Notes: a model not told the origin generated them from the sequence alone. A stretch of 64,000 bases of DNA from Microcoleus sp. FACHB-672 (GCF_014695725.1 NZ_JACJOU010000027.1:23609-87608), one strand, 5' to 3'; positions 41,019-51,677 are shown, numbered from the stretch's first letter. Program-made: numbers and translations.

Positions 41019-42272
41019 CTAAATCACATCTTGCAAAACGCGGCGGGTATTTTGCCAAGCCCAAATCCCCACGATGCACACGACAAAACTCATGGCGAGC
41101 ATCACCGCCCGCAGCCCAACCATATCCGTAAGGGGTCCAGCAATTGCCAGTGGCAGACTCAGCGCAATATTGACAACATTATTTTGAAAGCCAAAAACCT
41201 TGCCTCGCATTGATTCTGGGGTTTGCTCTTGAATTAAAGTCTGCATCGGTACGCCAATGAGGGAAGCGCCCAAGCCCAACAGCCCGCTTAATGCTAAAAC
41301 CAGCCACAGTTCATTGGCTAAGGTAAATACGCATAAGACAAAGCCCATAATTAAAAACCCAATTAACGGCAAAGGCTTGTTGTGGAAGCGATCACCCCAG
41401 TGACCCAAAATGCCGGCACCAAACACCATGCCTACCCCAGCGGCTGCCAACAGAAAGCCAAATTGATTTTCCTTGAGACCGATATCGACTACAAGAACGC
41501 TGGCCAAAACGGTGAGTGCTGCAAACACCGAGTAAAGAACGCTCAGTTGCAGCATCGCATTACTCACCAAGCGGTTTTTCTTGAGATAGCGCAAGCCTTC
41601 TTTGAAATCGCTCCAAGGATGGACAACAACCAACGGATCTGGAAGGATAGTTTTTTTGAGGGGAAGGAAATAAAAGGCTGCTGCTGCCAGCAGGTACAGC
41701 CCTGCCACTGCAAATTCTTGACCGTAGTCTCCACCCCAATTTCTAGCGAAGCTAAGCACCGGCTCGCCCACCGCAAACCCAATAATTAAGGAACTCAACA
41801 TCGTTGTGGTAAACAGGGCGTTTGCAGAGAGCAATCCCTCTTTGGGCACCAGCAAGGGAATTGTGGACAACTCTGCCGGCGCGAAAAATTGGGTCAGGAT
41901 CGATTCTAAAAACGCCACCACTAAAAGGAATGCAAACTCCTTCGGTAGCAAGGGGATCGCGAGGAGTAATAGCCCTCGCAGCAGATTGGAAATAATTAAA
42001 ATTTGCTTCTTGTCAAAGCGGTCAACAAAAATGCCTGCTGCAGAGCCAAAAAGAATTGCCGGCACCGTATTAGCTACTAATACAGCCGATTTCATGGAGG
42101 CTTTTAAGGCATTGGGAGGTCTGTAGTCTACCAATAGGGTAATTAGTAGGACAAGAAAGACTTTATCTGCCACCTGGGACAGTATCTGCCCAGTCCACAG
42201 CAACATGAAGGGTCGATTCCGAAACAGAGCGCGAAATCCGCTCCCAGAGGGGGGTGGGCTAGCTGGAAGCAT
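41019..42272 (-). CDS. Major facilitator superfamily transporter
   Basis: A 417-residue polytopic protein with about 12 hydrophobic segments in two halves, and the MFS loop motif in GIFVDRFDKKQ between helices 2 and 3. It is closest in layout to the MFS_3 (enterobactin-exporter-like) group. Substrate unknown. It begins 39 bp after the upstream 202-residue gene on the same strand, so the two probably form an operon. Confidence 0.88.
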   Translation of the reverse strand: MLPASPPPSGSGFRALFRNRPFMLLWTGQILSQVADKVFLVLLITLLVDYRPPNALKASMKSAVLVANTVPAILFGSAAGIFVDRFDKKQILIISNLLRGLLLLAIPLLPKEFAFLLVVAFLESILTQFFAPAELSTIPLLVPKEGLLSANALFTTTMLSSLIIGFAVGEPVLSFARNWGGDYGQEFAVAGLYLLAAAAFYFLPLKKTILPDPLVVVHPWSDFKEGLRYLKKNRLVSNAMLQLSVLYSVFAALTVLASVLVVDIGLKENQFGFLLAAAGVGMVFGAGILGHWGDRFHNKPLPLIGFLIMGFVLCVFTLANELWLVLALSGLLGLGASLIGVPMQTLIQEQTPESMRGKVFGFQNNVVNIALSLPLAIAGPLTDMVGLRAVMLAMSFVVCIVGIWAWQNTRRVLQDVI

Positions 42273-42311
42273 AGGAAAAATTTAGCTTTGAATGAATTAA
42301 CATAAAACGAT

Positions 42312-42920
42312 TTATTCCTCACAAACAGGTGGGAGGAGTACACCGTGACGCTCTATAAGGGTAGCTAAAAACAGAGCGGCATTTGTGGGGATGGGCGGTT
42401 CAATACCGAAGTCGGTTTTGCGAAACCACCATCCTTGAACCGTTTGTGGGGATCGCCACAAGTCTAAATGTTCCACCGGCGGTGAGGCATAGAAACTTTC
42501 GTCCCCGCCTCCCAGTAAAGCAGAACTCCAGTGGGTGAAGTAATCGTGACTGAGTCGGTAGATGGGAAAATCGCCATACAGCGGCACCCCCCAACCATCC
42601 AAAGCGATAAAGGCATTCACCCTGCCGCCCATTTGCCGCCATGCCCACGCCGCTCCTATTGCGCCGGCAACGCCGGCACTAAAGCTGATAAATATTAACG
42701 ACGCTTCCGGCTGTCTCAGGGTTGCACCACTGCCTAGATGCGCTTGCAAAAACTGGAAAATTTCAGGGGCACAATACGCTGGGTAGTCCTGAGTTGGGAA
42801 AACCAGCAATGTCTCGGATTGACAAGCAGCCCCACGTTCCTGAAGCTGATCCCGTAACTCTTTAATAAAGGTTTCTGTCAACCTTGGGTGATGAATGCCC
42901 GGACAAATAATTAAACTCAC
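42312..42920 (-). CDS. Conserved hypothetical protein, alpha/beta-hydrolase-like
   Basis: A 202-residue soluble protein. The segment LIFISFSAGVAGAIGAAW has a Ser in a nucleophile-elbow-like turn (S-F-S-A-G), followed by FIALDGWGVPL and a late HD/H motif, as in lipase-like folds. The usual GxSxG is not perfect, so catalysis is uncertain. It is first in an operon with the MFS gene. Confidence 0.72.
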   Translation of the reverse strand: MSLIICPGIHHPRLTETFIKELRDQLQERGAACQSETLLVFPTQDYPAYCAPEIFQFLQAHLGSGATLRQPEASLIFISFSAGVAGAIGAAWAWRQMGGRVNAFIALDGWGVPLYGDFPIYRLSHDYFTHWSSALLGGGDESFYASPPVEHLDLWRSPQTVQGWWFRKTDFGIEPPIPTNAALFLATLIERHGVLLPPVCEE

Positions 42921-43516
42921 AGATTTTCTCGTTTGCGAATTGCAAGCTCGTTAATTTTAGATGCCTCCTCTTCAGGAATGACATTGATTGAGGTCTTTAC
43001 TTTGCAGCGGGGATCGCCCAATCGTTTTCAGGAACTGACTTGCTGAGTTGCCAGTCTCATGCTTAACAAAACGTTATGAGCATCTACGGGCAAGTCGAGA
43101 ATCATGAAAGATTACTGCTGTTGGATGAGGCAACCTGCGCTCAAAGTTGCTAAAGTATCTCACTGACAGGGGGGAACTCGCAGCATCCTAGAGCCGGAGA
43201 CGAAGCCGGTGAATTAAACGCTTGCTTTCCTACAACCTAAGCGCGATTCCTTGCCGGTGCCCGTTATCATTGTTATAAGTCTCACTTTTATTTTGCATAG
43301 ATTAATTTTTCAATTTAATTCATTACAGACAAAGTTTTAACAATACTTAGTACAGCTTCAGAGTGAAATTTGTTATGGGAGATGCCGATTACTGTCCTTA
43401 AATCACTGAGTATATTAAAACCGGCACATCCAGTCATCGGAAAGCTGTGATGTGCACCTCACTTTCCTGTCCACTAAAAGTTTATATCTGGATATAACAT
43501 CCAGCAGGGACATCAA
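42921..43516. other. Intergenic region (0.6 kb)
   Basis: Divergent spacer between the 202-residue gene and the diguanylate cyclase gene. A GC-richer block near 43150-43260 (AGCCGGAGACGAAGCCGGTG) looks structured but fits no riboswitch I know. AT-rich promoter-like sequence follows at 43290-43350. Confidence 0.4.
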
Positions 43517-45625
43517 ATGAGTGCCAAGCGCAAATCGCTAAATGTAGCCATCAGGGATTTATTTGTGGGTCGTTACCTCACCCCTGGCTTCATGATCTTT
43601 GCTGGGGTGGGATTATCAGTCGTAGCGTTTTTTGTCGTGCGACAGTGGCAACAGGAAGGACTGAACGTTCAACTCCAAAAGCGAACTGACAACTTAGCGA
43701 GTTCATTGCAGAAAAATATCGATAGAAATTTTGAAGCGCTGCTAGGCGTTAGTGACTTCTATAGCGTCTCCCCTAGAGAGGTAACGCGGCAAGAGTTCAA
43801 CCAGTTAAGCACGAACATCCTGTCTCGCCATCCCAGTATTGAAGCGCTGGGCTGGGTTCCCCGTGTCACAAATGCCCAGCGAGCAGCTTTCGAGACAGTC
43901 CGTAAGGCGCAAGGTGAAGCCACTTTCCAGATTACAGAACAGCAAAGTCAGGGGACAATGGTCAGAGCGCCTGCGAGAGCGGAATATTTCCCGGCTGCTT
44001 ACATCGCGCCGGCGGGGAAGTACGACTTGGTTGTTGGTTTCAATTATGGTTCAGAGATCAGACGCCGTTCAGCTTTGGAACAAGCACGCGATACCGGCAA
44101 CGCGATTGCTACCAGTCGGCTTGATTTAGTGAGCGATCAACCGGGCTTCTTAGTTGCCTTGCCCATATATCAAAACGGCGTTCCCCACAACACCCTGCTG
44201 ACACGCCGGCAGAACTTAAAAGGGTTTGTCATCAGTATTTTTTTTCTGACTGATTTTGTTAAAACTTCCCTCACAGGACTGGACTTAGAGGATCTCAATG
44301 TTGCCTTTTACGACGAAACTCCAGGCGCTGCAGAAAACTTCCTTGCTTTCTATGAATCAAGCAGGAGTCGCGTTCTAACCGAACCAACCGACAAAGAGCG
44401 GCTTAAGATGAACAGCAAGTTGGTCTGTCCCAACCCAACCACTTGCACTCGCCGATTGAATGTGGGCAGCCGGCAATGGTCGCTTCTGATCGTCCCAACC
44501 CCTCAATACCTCTCAAAAAACAAACCGTGGATTGCCTGGATGGCACTTGCCAGCGGACTGATCCTCACGGGCTGTTTTGCGATTTATCTGCTGAGATTTC
44601 AGCGCCACACGTCCAGAGTGGAACAGCTTGTAGAAAAACTCTCAGAGGCTAACTTTGAAATTCGCTCACTTAGCCGCATCACTGATTCACTCCAAGCGTG
44701 TCTCACCTTAGAAGAAGCCTACACCGTGATCCCGCGCTTAATCCAAAAGCTGTTCCCCCATCACTCAGGCGGCATTTATGCGATCAGCGCTTCTGGAAAT
44801 ATGGTGGAGGCAGCAACCACTTGGGGATCGGAGCTTTCCAGCCAGTTGGTATTCTCAACCAATGATTGCTGGGCCATTCGCTGTGGCCGAGCGCATCTGT
44901 TTGAAAATACCCATAGCGGTTTAGCCTGCCAGCACTTCACCCAACCCTTGCCGGCGGAATGTTTCTGTGTCCCGATGACGGCGCAGGGAGAAAACTTGGG
45001 GCTGTTGTTTTTGAGTGGCTCAGAACATGGGAAATTTACAGAAGCCAAACAACAGCTGGCAATAACGGTTGCGGAACACGTTGCCTTATCATTGGCTAAT
45101 TTAAGGCTGCGGGAAACGCTCAAAAACCAAAGCATTCGCGATCCCCTGACGGGTTTGTTTAACCGGCGCTATCTGGAAGAATCCCTAGAACGCGAGTTAC
45201 ACCGAGCTGAACGCCAAAAACACTCGGTGGGCATCATCATGCTTGATATTGACCACTTTAAGCACTTCAACGATACATTTGGTCATGAAGCCGGGGATAC
45301 TCTGCTGCAAGAATTGGCCGTATTTTTGCAAGGTTCAATCCGGGGTTCAGATGTTGCCTGCCGTTATGGGGGTGAAGAGTTCACGCTGATTTTGCCGGAA
45401 GCGTCTTTGCAGATAACGCAGCAACGAGCCGAGCAGTTACGCGAGGGTGTGAAGCACTTGCACGTTCAGTACCGCCGGCAGCCTTTGGGAATGGTTACGC
45501 TCTCGTTGGGGGTGGCAACATCCCCGTTACACGGAGTGAATGCTTCGACGGTGGTTCGCGCTGCTGATGCGGCGTTGTATCGCGCAAAGCAAGAGGGACG
45601 GGATCGCGTTGCCATAGCCTCCTGA
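43517..45625 (+). CDS. Diguanylate cyclase: CHASE sensor, GAF, GGDEF
   Basis: A 702-residue membrane sensor that should make cyclic di-GMP. A first membrane helix (about 22-41), an extracytoplasmic CHASE domain (about 75-300), a second helix (about 335-360), a GAF-like domain (about 395-535) and a GGDEF domain (about 545-702). The active-site loop is GGEEF (618-622), with the product-inhibition I-site R609-x-x-D612 five residues before it, so it should be active and feedback-controlled. No EAL domain. The signal sensed is unknown. Confidence 0.93.
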   Translation: MSAKRKSLNVAIRDLFVGRYLTPGFMIFAGVGLSVVAFFVVRQWQQEGLNVQLQKRTDNLASSLQKNIDRNFEALLGVSDFYSVSPREVTRQEFNQLSTNILSRHPSIEALGWVPRVTNAQRAAFETVRKAQGEATFQITEQQSQGTMVRAPARAEYFPAAYIAPAGKYDLVVGFNYGSEIRRRSALEQARDTGNAIATSRLDLVSDQPGFLVALPIYQNGVPHNTLLTRRQNLKGFVISIFFLTDFVKTSLTGLDLEDLNVAFYDETPGAAENFLAFYESSRSRVLTEPTDKERLKMNSKLVCPNPTTCTRRLNVGSRQWSLLIVPTPQYLSKNKPWIAWMALASGLILTGCFAIYLLRFQRHTSRVEQLVEKLSEANFEIRSLSRITDSLQACLTLEEAYTVIPRLIQKLFPHHSGGIYAISASGNMVEAATTWGSELSSQLVFSTNDCWAIRCGRAHLFENTHSGLACQHFTQPLPAECFCVPMTAQGENLGLLFLSGSEHGKFTEAKQQLAITVAEHVALSLANLRLRETLKNQSIRDPLTGLFNRRYLEESLERELHRAERQKHSVGIIMLDIDHFKHFNDTFGHEAGDTLLQELAVFLQGSIRGSDVACRYGGEEFTLILPEASLQITQQRAEQLREGVKHLHVQYRRQPLGMVTLSLGVATSPLHGVNASTVVRAADAALYRAKQEGRDRVAIAS

Positions 45626-45777
45626 GATCGGCGCATTTGTGAAGTCTTTTATCCTATGCCCCTAGAGGGGATGCTAACCTAGGAGAATGGACGTGCAGCG
45701 CTGGTAATTTGGAAGAGCACCACAACGCCATGCCCTAGCGCTGTACTCCTCATACTAATCCTCTGGAGGAACCTGAC

Positions 45778-46956
45778 GTGGTTGCCACCCCTGAAAAACT
45801 GCACACACACCCCCCTGATTCGGCTGCCGGTAATGATCGGGTAGCCGTCTTGCTGATGGGCTATGGCGAAGTTGAAAGTTACGAAGATTTCGCCAATTAC
45901 AACGAACAGGCGCTCAATCTCCTCACGGCTAAATTTGCGCCGGTTCCGACTTGGATCTACCCGCCTTTAGCGAAACTGCTGGCAATTTTTGACCGGCACG
46001 AGTGGGGACATACTCATCACGATTTTATTTCGCCGCACAACGCGATTTTTGAGCGGCAACGTGCCGGTATTGAACACGAACTGCAACACCGTTGGGGTGA
46101 GTCGGTGCGCGTGTTTAAAGCTTTCAACTTCTGTGCCCCTTTTCTGCCGTCTCAAGTTTTGGCAGAAATCAAGGCTGAAGGTTTCGACAAGCTGCTGATT
46201 TACCCGCTGTTAGTGGTTGATTCTATCTTCACCAGCGGCATTGCCGTCGAGCAAGTCAACAAAGCCTTGGCTGAACTCACGGATGGCGATGAACACTGGG
46301 TGAAGGGAATGCGCTACATTCCCTCTTTTTATAATGAGCCGGCTTATATCGATTTGCTCGCTCAGTTGGTTGAGGAGAAAATTGCGGCTGAATTGGCTGA
46401 TAAATATTTGCCTTCTCAAGTTGGCATCATTTTGATGAACCACGGCTGCCCCCACAAGGCGAAGGGATTTACCTCTGGGATCGCTGAAAGTGAGGCGATG
46501 TACGAACTGGTTCGCCAAAAGCTGATGAATCGCTATCCGTTAATTTCTGTGGGCTGGCTCAACCATGACACGCCGTTGATTGAGTGGACTCAGCCGAACG
46601 CAGATCAAGCTGCCGGCAATTTGATTGATCTGGGTGCAAAGGCAATTGTCATGATGCCAATTGGTTTTGCGACAGAAAATCACGAAACACTGCTAGATGT
46701 GGATCACATCATTCACTCGCTGCAACGCCGGCATCCAGATGTGACTTACGTGCAGATGGCTTGCGTGAACGATAGTCCTGAGTTTCTCAAGATGGCGGCT
46801 GAGTGGGCGGTTCCCCAAATTGAAGCGCTCTTTTCAGAACAAGCGTTATCTGTCAATCCCCAGATGGCACTGCCGGCCCTTCACACTCACGAGCATCACG
46901 AGCATCACGAGCATCACGACCACGCTCACGATGGCGCTCATCACCATCATCATTAA
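45778..46956 (+). CDS. Ferrochelatase-family protein with His-rich C-terminus
   Basis: A 392-residue protein with the two-domain chelatase fold. The catalytic His is in MNHGCPHKA, equivalent to SAHGVP of HemH, and the Glu is in GFATENHETL, equivalent to SEHIETL. The rest diverges from canonical HemH and the cyanobacterial light-harvesting-like C-terminal helix is missing. Instead the last 24 residues are mostly His (HEHHEHHEHHDHAHDG), likely to bind Ni, Co, Zn or Fe. The GTG start has GGAGG about 9 nt upstream. It could be a second ferrochelatase or another tetrapyrrole chelatase. Confidence 0.85.
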   Translation: MVATPEKLHTHPPDSAAGNDRVAVLLMGYGEVESYEDFANYNEQALNLLTAKFAPVPTWIYPPLAKLLAIFDRHEWGHTHHDFISPHNAIFERQRAGIEHELQHRWGESVRVFKAFNFCAPFLPSQVLAEIKAEGFDKLLIYPLLVVDSIFTSGIAVEQVNKALAELTDGDEHWVKGMRYIPSFYNEPAYIDLLAQLVEEKIAAELADKYLPSQVGIILMNHGCPHKAKGFTSGIAESEAMYELVRQKLMNRYPLISVGWLNHDTPLIEWTQPNADQAAGNLIDLGAKAIVMMPIGFATENHETLLDVDHIIHSLQRRHPDVTYVQMACVNDSPEFLKMAAEWAVPQIEALFSEQALSVNPQMALPALHTHEHHEHHEHHDHAHDGAHHHHH

Positions 46957-46973
46957 GAATTGCTATAGATTGT

Positions 46974-47004
46974 GTGGGGCCGGCAATGCCGGCCCCACTT
47001 TTTT
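46974..47004 (+). terminator. Very strong terminator of the chelatase gene
   Basis: GTGGGGCCGGC and GCCGGCCCCAC form a perfect 11-bp stem with a 3-nt loop, followed by six T. Confidence 0.95.
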
Positions 47005-47302
47005 AATCTTTTTTTAATGCCGGTTCTAAAAATTTAACTTCTGAGTGCTGGATGCTGAGTGCTGAGTGAGTTTAAGAGTTTTTGAAAAGTTGTAGTTGCG
47101 CTTGTGTGCGCGTTTTTACTTAGAGTAGTTTTAGACCGTTAAAAGTGCCTTCAGTTGCCTGTGAGTGCGGGTTTGAGGAGCAAGGGCGAACAACTTCACA
47201 TTGAAATATTTCCTGTGTTAAAAATTGGGGATCGCTGGCATATTTTGGAGCATTGGTGGATAATTTTCGTCAGTCCACCTCAGGTGCTGAGGAAAATAAA
47301 TT

Positions 47303-47404
47303 ATGGAAGTTAGTTGGAAACCGCTGCGATGGCTGGCAGGAACAATTGCGTTGCAAGCTTTAACCCTGACTCTCGCTGCTTTACTACTCATTGCCATCGC
47401 ATAA
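47303..47404 (+). CDS. Possible 33-residue membrane peptide
   Basis: An ATG preceded by GAGGAAAA about 9 nt upstream opens 33 codons ending in TAA. The product starts MEVSWKPLRWLAGT and continues as one hydrophobic helix (ALTLTLAALLLIAIA). The size and layout recall the one-helix photosystem or cytochrome subunits and type I toxins, but it matches none I know (not PetL, PetM, PetN, PsbM or PsaM). Existence is a hypothesis. Confidence 0.35.
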   Translation: MEVSWKPLRWLAGTIALQALTLTLAALLLIAIA

Positions 47405-47475
47405 AACATTTTTAAGAAAAGACCGAGGAGGCGGCTTCTGTTTCCTGCCAAACGCGGAAAAAAACGAGGAGATTC

Positions 47476-48021
47476 TCAAGCAACGTTTCGCAGTTTGGCA
47501 GTATTTATTACCAAACTTTCAGCAAATTGATCAAAGCGTTGGGAAAGTTTTTCATCCACAATCTTGCCGTCTTTGCCAAAAGCTGTCCAGGCTTGACCGA
47601 TGGCGATTTGTTCGGGAATCACCCAGGCGTGTACCCAGCGCATAATCACTCGCAAGTCATTGAGGGCGTTGCTGTTGGACTGACCCCCCAAAACGCTAAT
47701 CAAACCTGTAACCTTATCAGAGAGCTGATCGAAGCTCATCAGATCCAAGGCGTTTTTAATCACACCGCTGGGGCTGCCGTGGTACTCGGGAGTCGATAAA
47801 ATCAATCCGTCGGCACGGCTTACAGCTTTGCGAAGTTTCTCAACATCTGGGTAATCGGGATATTCTTTTTCGCCGTTGCAAAATGGCAACTGCATCTGGC
47901 GCAAATCAAGGATTTCCATCTGTGCGCCGAGTGCGGTTATCCGCCCGCTTACGGCTTGCAGGGCTAGGTGACTGTAGGACTGAGGGCGCAAACTTCCAGC
48001 AATTCCAACAATTTTTACCAT
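47476..48021 (-). CDS. NAD(P)H-dependent FMN reductase
   Basis: A 181-residue flavodoxin-like enzyme of the NADPH-dependent FMN reductase family. The N-terminal GIAGSLRPQSYS binds the FMN phosphate, and TPEYHGSPSGVIKNALD is the family signature. It reduces quinones, azo compounds or other acceptors. It is cytoplasmic. Divergent from ftsH. Confidence 0.9.
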   Translation of the reverse strand: MVKIVGIAGSLRPQSYSHLALQAVSGRITALGAQMEILDLRQMQLPFCNGEKEYPDYPDVEKLRKAVSRADGLILSTPEYHGSPSGVIKNALDLMSFDQLSDKVTGLISVLGGQSNSNALNDLRVIMRWVHAWVIPEQIAIGQAWTAFGKDGKIVDEKLSQRFDQFAESLVINTAKLRNVA

Positions 48022-48306
48022 GATCGCTGTTTCTGTGATGTCAGTGAGGACAGTATTTCAGTAAAGCTTCTTATTAAATCGAAGTCATTACGACTACGTT
48101 TAATTTAACGAATTTAAAGATTTCCTGTCAAGTCGCCGGCTCCGTTGGAGGGGTGTAGCCGCTGTGCAGATGCAAGGGAAGCGCTGCTAAAGCTAGAATC
48201 GGGAAAGATAAACTAAAGATTGAAAAGGTTTTCTCAACTCGTGCCGGTGGGTCGAGCTTCTGAGGATCGTAAGCAAGAGTTAGACAAGTCAGCAGGCGGT
48301 AGTGAG

Positions 48307-50292
48307 ATGAAAGGTTCCTGGATGAAAGCAAGCATGGGGCAGCAACCGGCAGGCGGATCTGAGGTCAATCGGGCGACGGCAGAGCCTTTAGCAAAGAAAA
48401 GCGTAGGCTCAATGCTGCGTGAGCCGGCACGCCGCCTTGGCTCTCTCGCCGCTGGTTGGTTGATGGTGCAAGGGCTATTGTTGGCAACACCGAGTTTGGC
48501 GGCGGCAGAGCGCTTAACGCTCAGTTACAGCCAGCTGTTGCAGAAAATTAATGCCGGTGAAGTCACGAAAGTTGAGATTGATCCCGCTCAACAAATTGCC
48601 AAAGTCCAGTTGAAGGACTCGAAGCAAAAAGAGTATGAAGTGTCTTTATTGGAAAAATACCCAGAGGTTTATCAAGCAATTCGCGAAAAAAATAAGCTTA
48701 ACGAGGATATTCAACTGGATCTGCAGCCCTCTACAGATCACAGCGCGGCAGTGGGGCTGGTAGCCAATTTACTACTGATTATGCTGTTAATTGGGGGATT
48801 GATGATGATCTTGCGCCGGTCGAGCCAAGCCGGCAGCCAAGCGATGAATTTTGGCAAAACTCGCGCGCGGTTCCAGATGGAAGCCAAAACCGGCGTGATG
48901 TTCGATGATGTGGCCGGTATTGAAGAAGCGAAAGAAGAACTTCAAGAAGTTGTCACGTTTTTGAAGAAGCCAGAACGCTTCACAGCCGTTGGTGCAAAGA
49001 TTCCTAAAGGTGTGCTGTTAATTGGGCCTCCCGGAACCGGCAAAACCATGCTAGCCAAGGCCATTGCTGGGGAAGCCGGTGTGCCGTTCTTCAGTATGTC
49101 GGGTTCGGAATTTGTCGAGATGTTCGTTGGGGTCGGTGCCTCACGGGTACGAGATTTATTCAAAAAAGCTAAGGAAAACGCCCCCTGCCTGGTATTCATT
49201 GATGAAATTGACGCAGTGGGCCGGCAGCGGGGTGCAGGAATTGGTGGCGGCAACGATGAACGGGAGCAAACCCTAAACCAGTTGCTGACAGAAATGGACG
49301 GGTTTGAGGGGAACACCGGCATCATTATTATTGCCGCAACCAACCGTCCTGACGTGCTTGATGCTGCCTTGCTGCGTCCAGGCCGGTTTGATCGGCAGGT
49401 AACGGTTGATTTACCCAGTTACAGTGGCCGGTTGGGGATTTTAGAGGTTCACGCCCGAAATAAGAAGCTGTCACCGGAAGTCTCACTGGAAGCAATCGCA
49501 CGGCGCAGCCCAGGATTTTCCGGGGCGGATTTGGCCAATTTACTCAACGAAGCAGCAATTTTGACAGCCCGCCGGCGCAAAGACGCGATTGGGCCATTGG
49601 AAGTTGACGACGCCATTGATCGCATCACCATTGGACTGACCCTAACGCCGCTACTCGACAGCAAGAAAAAGCGCTTGATTGCCTACCATGAAGTGGGCCA
49701 CGCTCTGCTAATGACGCTGCTGAAGAACTCCGATCCGCTGAATAAAGTCAGCATTATTCCCCGTTCGGGCGGAATTGGCGGTTTTGCCCAACAGGTTTTT
49801 AATGAAGAGATGGTGGATAGTGGTCTTTACAGTCGGGCTTGGCTGAGAGATCGAATCACCATTGCCTTGGGCGGTCGGGCGGCTGAGGAAGTCGTGTTTG
49901 GCGATGCGGAAATAACGGTGGGTGCCAGCAATGATATCCGGGTGGTGGCCGATTTAGCGCGGGAAATGGTTACACGCTACGGGATGTCTGAGTTGGGTCC
50001 CCTGGCTTTGGAAAGTCCGAACAATAATGAAGTATTTTTGGGTCGAGACTGGATGGCACGCTCTGATTATTCAGAGGAGGTGGCAATTAAAATCGATCAG
50101 CAAGTTCGCATGATCGCGCTTCGCTGTTATCACGAAGCTTGCCGGCTGATTGGCGAAAACCGCACCCTGATGGATCGCCTGGTGGATTTGCTGTTAGACG
50201 AGGAAACCATTGAGGGCGATGAGTTCCGGAAAATTGTCAGTGAATTCACGCAACTGCCGGAGCATCAGATGGTATCAAGCCAGTCGGCGTGA
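48307..50292 (+). CDS. ftsH: ATP-dependent zinc metalloprotease FtsH
   Basis: A membrane AAA+ protease for quality control, in cyanobacteria including photosystem II repair. From the ATG at 48307 it has 661 residues: N-terminal helix (about 45-65), lumenal/periplasmic domain, second helix (about 150-169), Walker A GPPGTGKT (240-247), Walker B VFIDEIDA, and the zinc site H461-EVG-H465. HEVGH replaces the commoner HEAGH. An in-frame TTG at 48220 would give 690 residues; no other FtsH I know has such a polar leader, so I prefer the ATG. Confidence 0.95.
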   Translation: MKGSWMKASMGQQPAGGSEVNRATAEPLAKKSVGSMLREPARRLGSLAAGWLMVQGLLLATPSLAAAERLTLSYSQLLQKINAGEVTKVEIDPAQQIAKVQLKDSKQKEYEVSLLEKYPEVYQAIREKNKLNEDIQLDLQPSTDHSAAVGLVANLLLIMLLIGGLMMILRRSSQAGSQAMNFGKTRARFQMEAKTGVMFDDVAGIEEAKEELQEVVTFLKKPERFTAVGAKIPKGVLLIGPPGTGKTMLAKAIAGEAGVPFFSMSGSEFVEMFVGVGASRVRDLFKKAKENAPCLVFIDEIDAVGRQRGAGIGGGNDEREQTLNQLLTEMDGFEGNTGIIIIAATNRPDVLDAALLRPGRFDRQVTVDLPSYSGRLGILEVHARNKKLSPEVSLEAIARRSPGFSGADLANLLNEAAILTARRRKDAIGPLEVDDAIDRITIGLTLTPLLDSKKKRLIAYHEVGHALLMTLLKNSDPLNKVSIIPRSGGIGGFAQQVFNEEMVDSGLYSRAWLRDRITIALGGRAAEEVVFGDAEITVGASNDIRVVADLAREMVTRYGMSELGPLALESPNNNEVFLGRDWMARSDYSEEVAIKIDQQVRMIALRCYHEACRLIGENRTLMDRLVDLLLDEETIEGDEFRKIVSEFTQLPEHQMVSSQSA

Positions 50293-50390
50293 GCCAGTAG
50301 GGACTAGGGACTAGGAACTGGAGTGGGAGAGTGGGAGAAATGCACTGATTGCTTTCACCCTTAATCCCTCAAAGCGTTCCTAGTCCTTAG

Positions 50391-51008
50391 CTATTCTTGG
50401 GTTCTGCTGGAAACAGAGCCTCTTTGCTGGCCGTACATTGCCCGCAGGACAATGGCTGGGTCTATCCACTGGTTGGAGTATCTCAGTCCCCAGTGCAAGT
50501 GCGGGCCGCTCGTCCGACCCGTCATCCCCACGCGCCCTATCCGGGCACCAGCAAGAACTTGCTGGCCGTGCCAAATTTGCAGTCCGCCGGCGCGATCAAT
50601 GAGATAATTTCGACCGTTGGCTTTGCCGGCTTGCCCTTCCAAGTGGCAGTAGACGTGTTCCCAAGGGCCAGATTGAATCACAAGGCCGGTGCCACATCGA
50701 CCGTCATCGATGACTTCTACAACAACGCCGGCCCACCAGTTACGGATATAGCTGCCCTGTGGGGCTGCGAGGTCAAGTCCGTAGTGAAAGTCCCCGTATC
50801 CCCGTGGGCCAAAGGCAGAGGTATAATCTTGAAAATTTTCTACAGGAAAGGATGCACCTTGCCAAGTGCTGCCGGTGGCCACTTGCTGTGCTTCACCAGC
50901 TTGCGCTCTTATTGGATCGGGCTGAGAGCCTAAGGCAACTACAGCGAACACACTTAAACCGGCCAAGAACAACACGCGTTTCAGACGCGCTAAACCCATT
51001 CCCTTCAT
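50391..51008 (-). CDS. M23-family peptidase (LytM/NlpD-like)
   Basis: From the ATG at 51008 (GAGGAG 9 nt upstream) the product is 205 residues with an N-terminal signal peptide or anchor. The zinc-metallopeptidase site is seen: HYGLD (first His and Asp) and HLHWG. The family cleaves peptidoglycan cross-links or acts on other peptides. An upstream in-frame start at 51053 is unlikely. Exported, convergent with ftsH. Confidence 0.92.
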   Translation of the reverse strand: MKGMGLARLKRVLFLAGLSVFAVVALGSQPDPIRAQAGEAQQVATGSTWQGASFPVENFQDYTSAFGPRGYGDFHYGLDLAAPQGSYIRNWWAGVVVEVIDDGRCGTGLVIQSGPWEHVYCHLEGQAGKANGRNYLIDRAGGLQIWHGQQVLAGARIGRVGMTGRTSGPHLHWGLRYSNQWIDPAIVLRAMYGQQRGSVSSRTQE

Positions 51009-51296
51009 TATGTGATACTCCTCAACCGCCAGGTGAGTTTGAGAACAACGCATTATACTATATCTTGCTTTTTGTCAAGCATTTTGCTTGCAAAGTCATT
51101 AAGCTGAATAACTTAATTCAGTCTTCAAAGCTAGCCCATCATTCCAGTTCAACGCACCCGATCCGGAAGACTATTAAAGCATGATTTGAGTTCAATCGTG
51201 CAAAAAATTCAGGCGGAATTTTAGGTTAAAATCTCACAAAGGCTAAAATCTTTAAGAACTATTACCAATACCTTGCTTTAAATGGTTTTTTGACCG

Positions 51297-51677
51297 ATGC
51301 TGACTGAAATATTTCCGTTTAAGTTCGCTCTGGATGCCACAGTAATTGCTGGGGTGAGTCTGTGGTCGCTGGCTCTGTATTTGGGCTTCTCGCCGGTTAG
51401 TGAATGGGTGATAGAGCAGCTGAACCGCTGGTTTAATTTTGCTGAGCGATCTCTTTACACTTCTGCCGAGGAGTTTGACAGAACTCGTGCCGGTCGAGAA
51501 GCGCAAAATTCATTCTACGCTTCCCTGTTTAGCATCGTGCCCTTTTTTCTAGTAGGTGCGCTTTGCAACTACGGCGTGGAAATTGGTTTGGGGCGCAGTT
51601 GGGCGATCAGTATGGGGATCATTGCCTGTATTGGTTCTGGAGTCTATGAGTTAGGGCGGCGAGATAGCCGGTCTTAA
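51297..51677 (+). CDS. Small membrane protein, conserved hypothetical
   Basis: A 126-residue protein with two or three hydrophobic segments: an N-terminal one (about 10-35) and a pair near 75-115, separated by a polar middle (YTSAEEFDRTRAGREAQN). No named domain. Function unknown. Confidence 0.68.
   Translation: MLTEIFPFKFALDATVIAGVSLWSLALYLGFSPVSEWVIEQLNRWFNFAERSLYTSAEEFDRTRAGREAQNSFYASLFSIVPFFLVGALCNYGVEIGLGRSWAISMGIIACIGSGVYELGRRDSRS

Noticed and set aside
43150..43260. Possible riboswitch before the diguanylate cyclase gene
   Set aside because: Some local pairing, but no match to cobalamin, c-di-GMP or glutamine riboswitch cores.
47391..47645. 84-codon plus-strand frame
   Set aside because: Mostly antisense of the FMN reductase gene.
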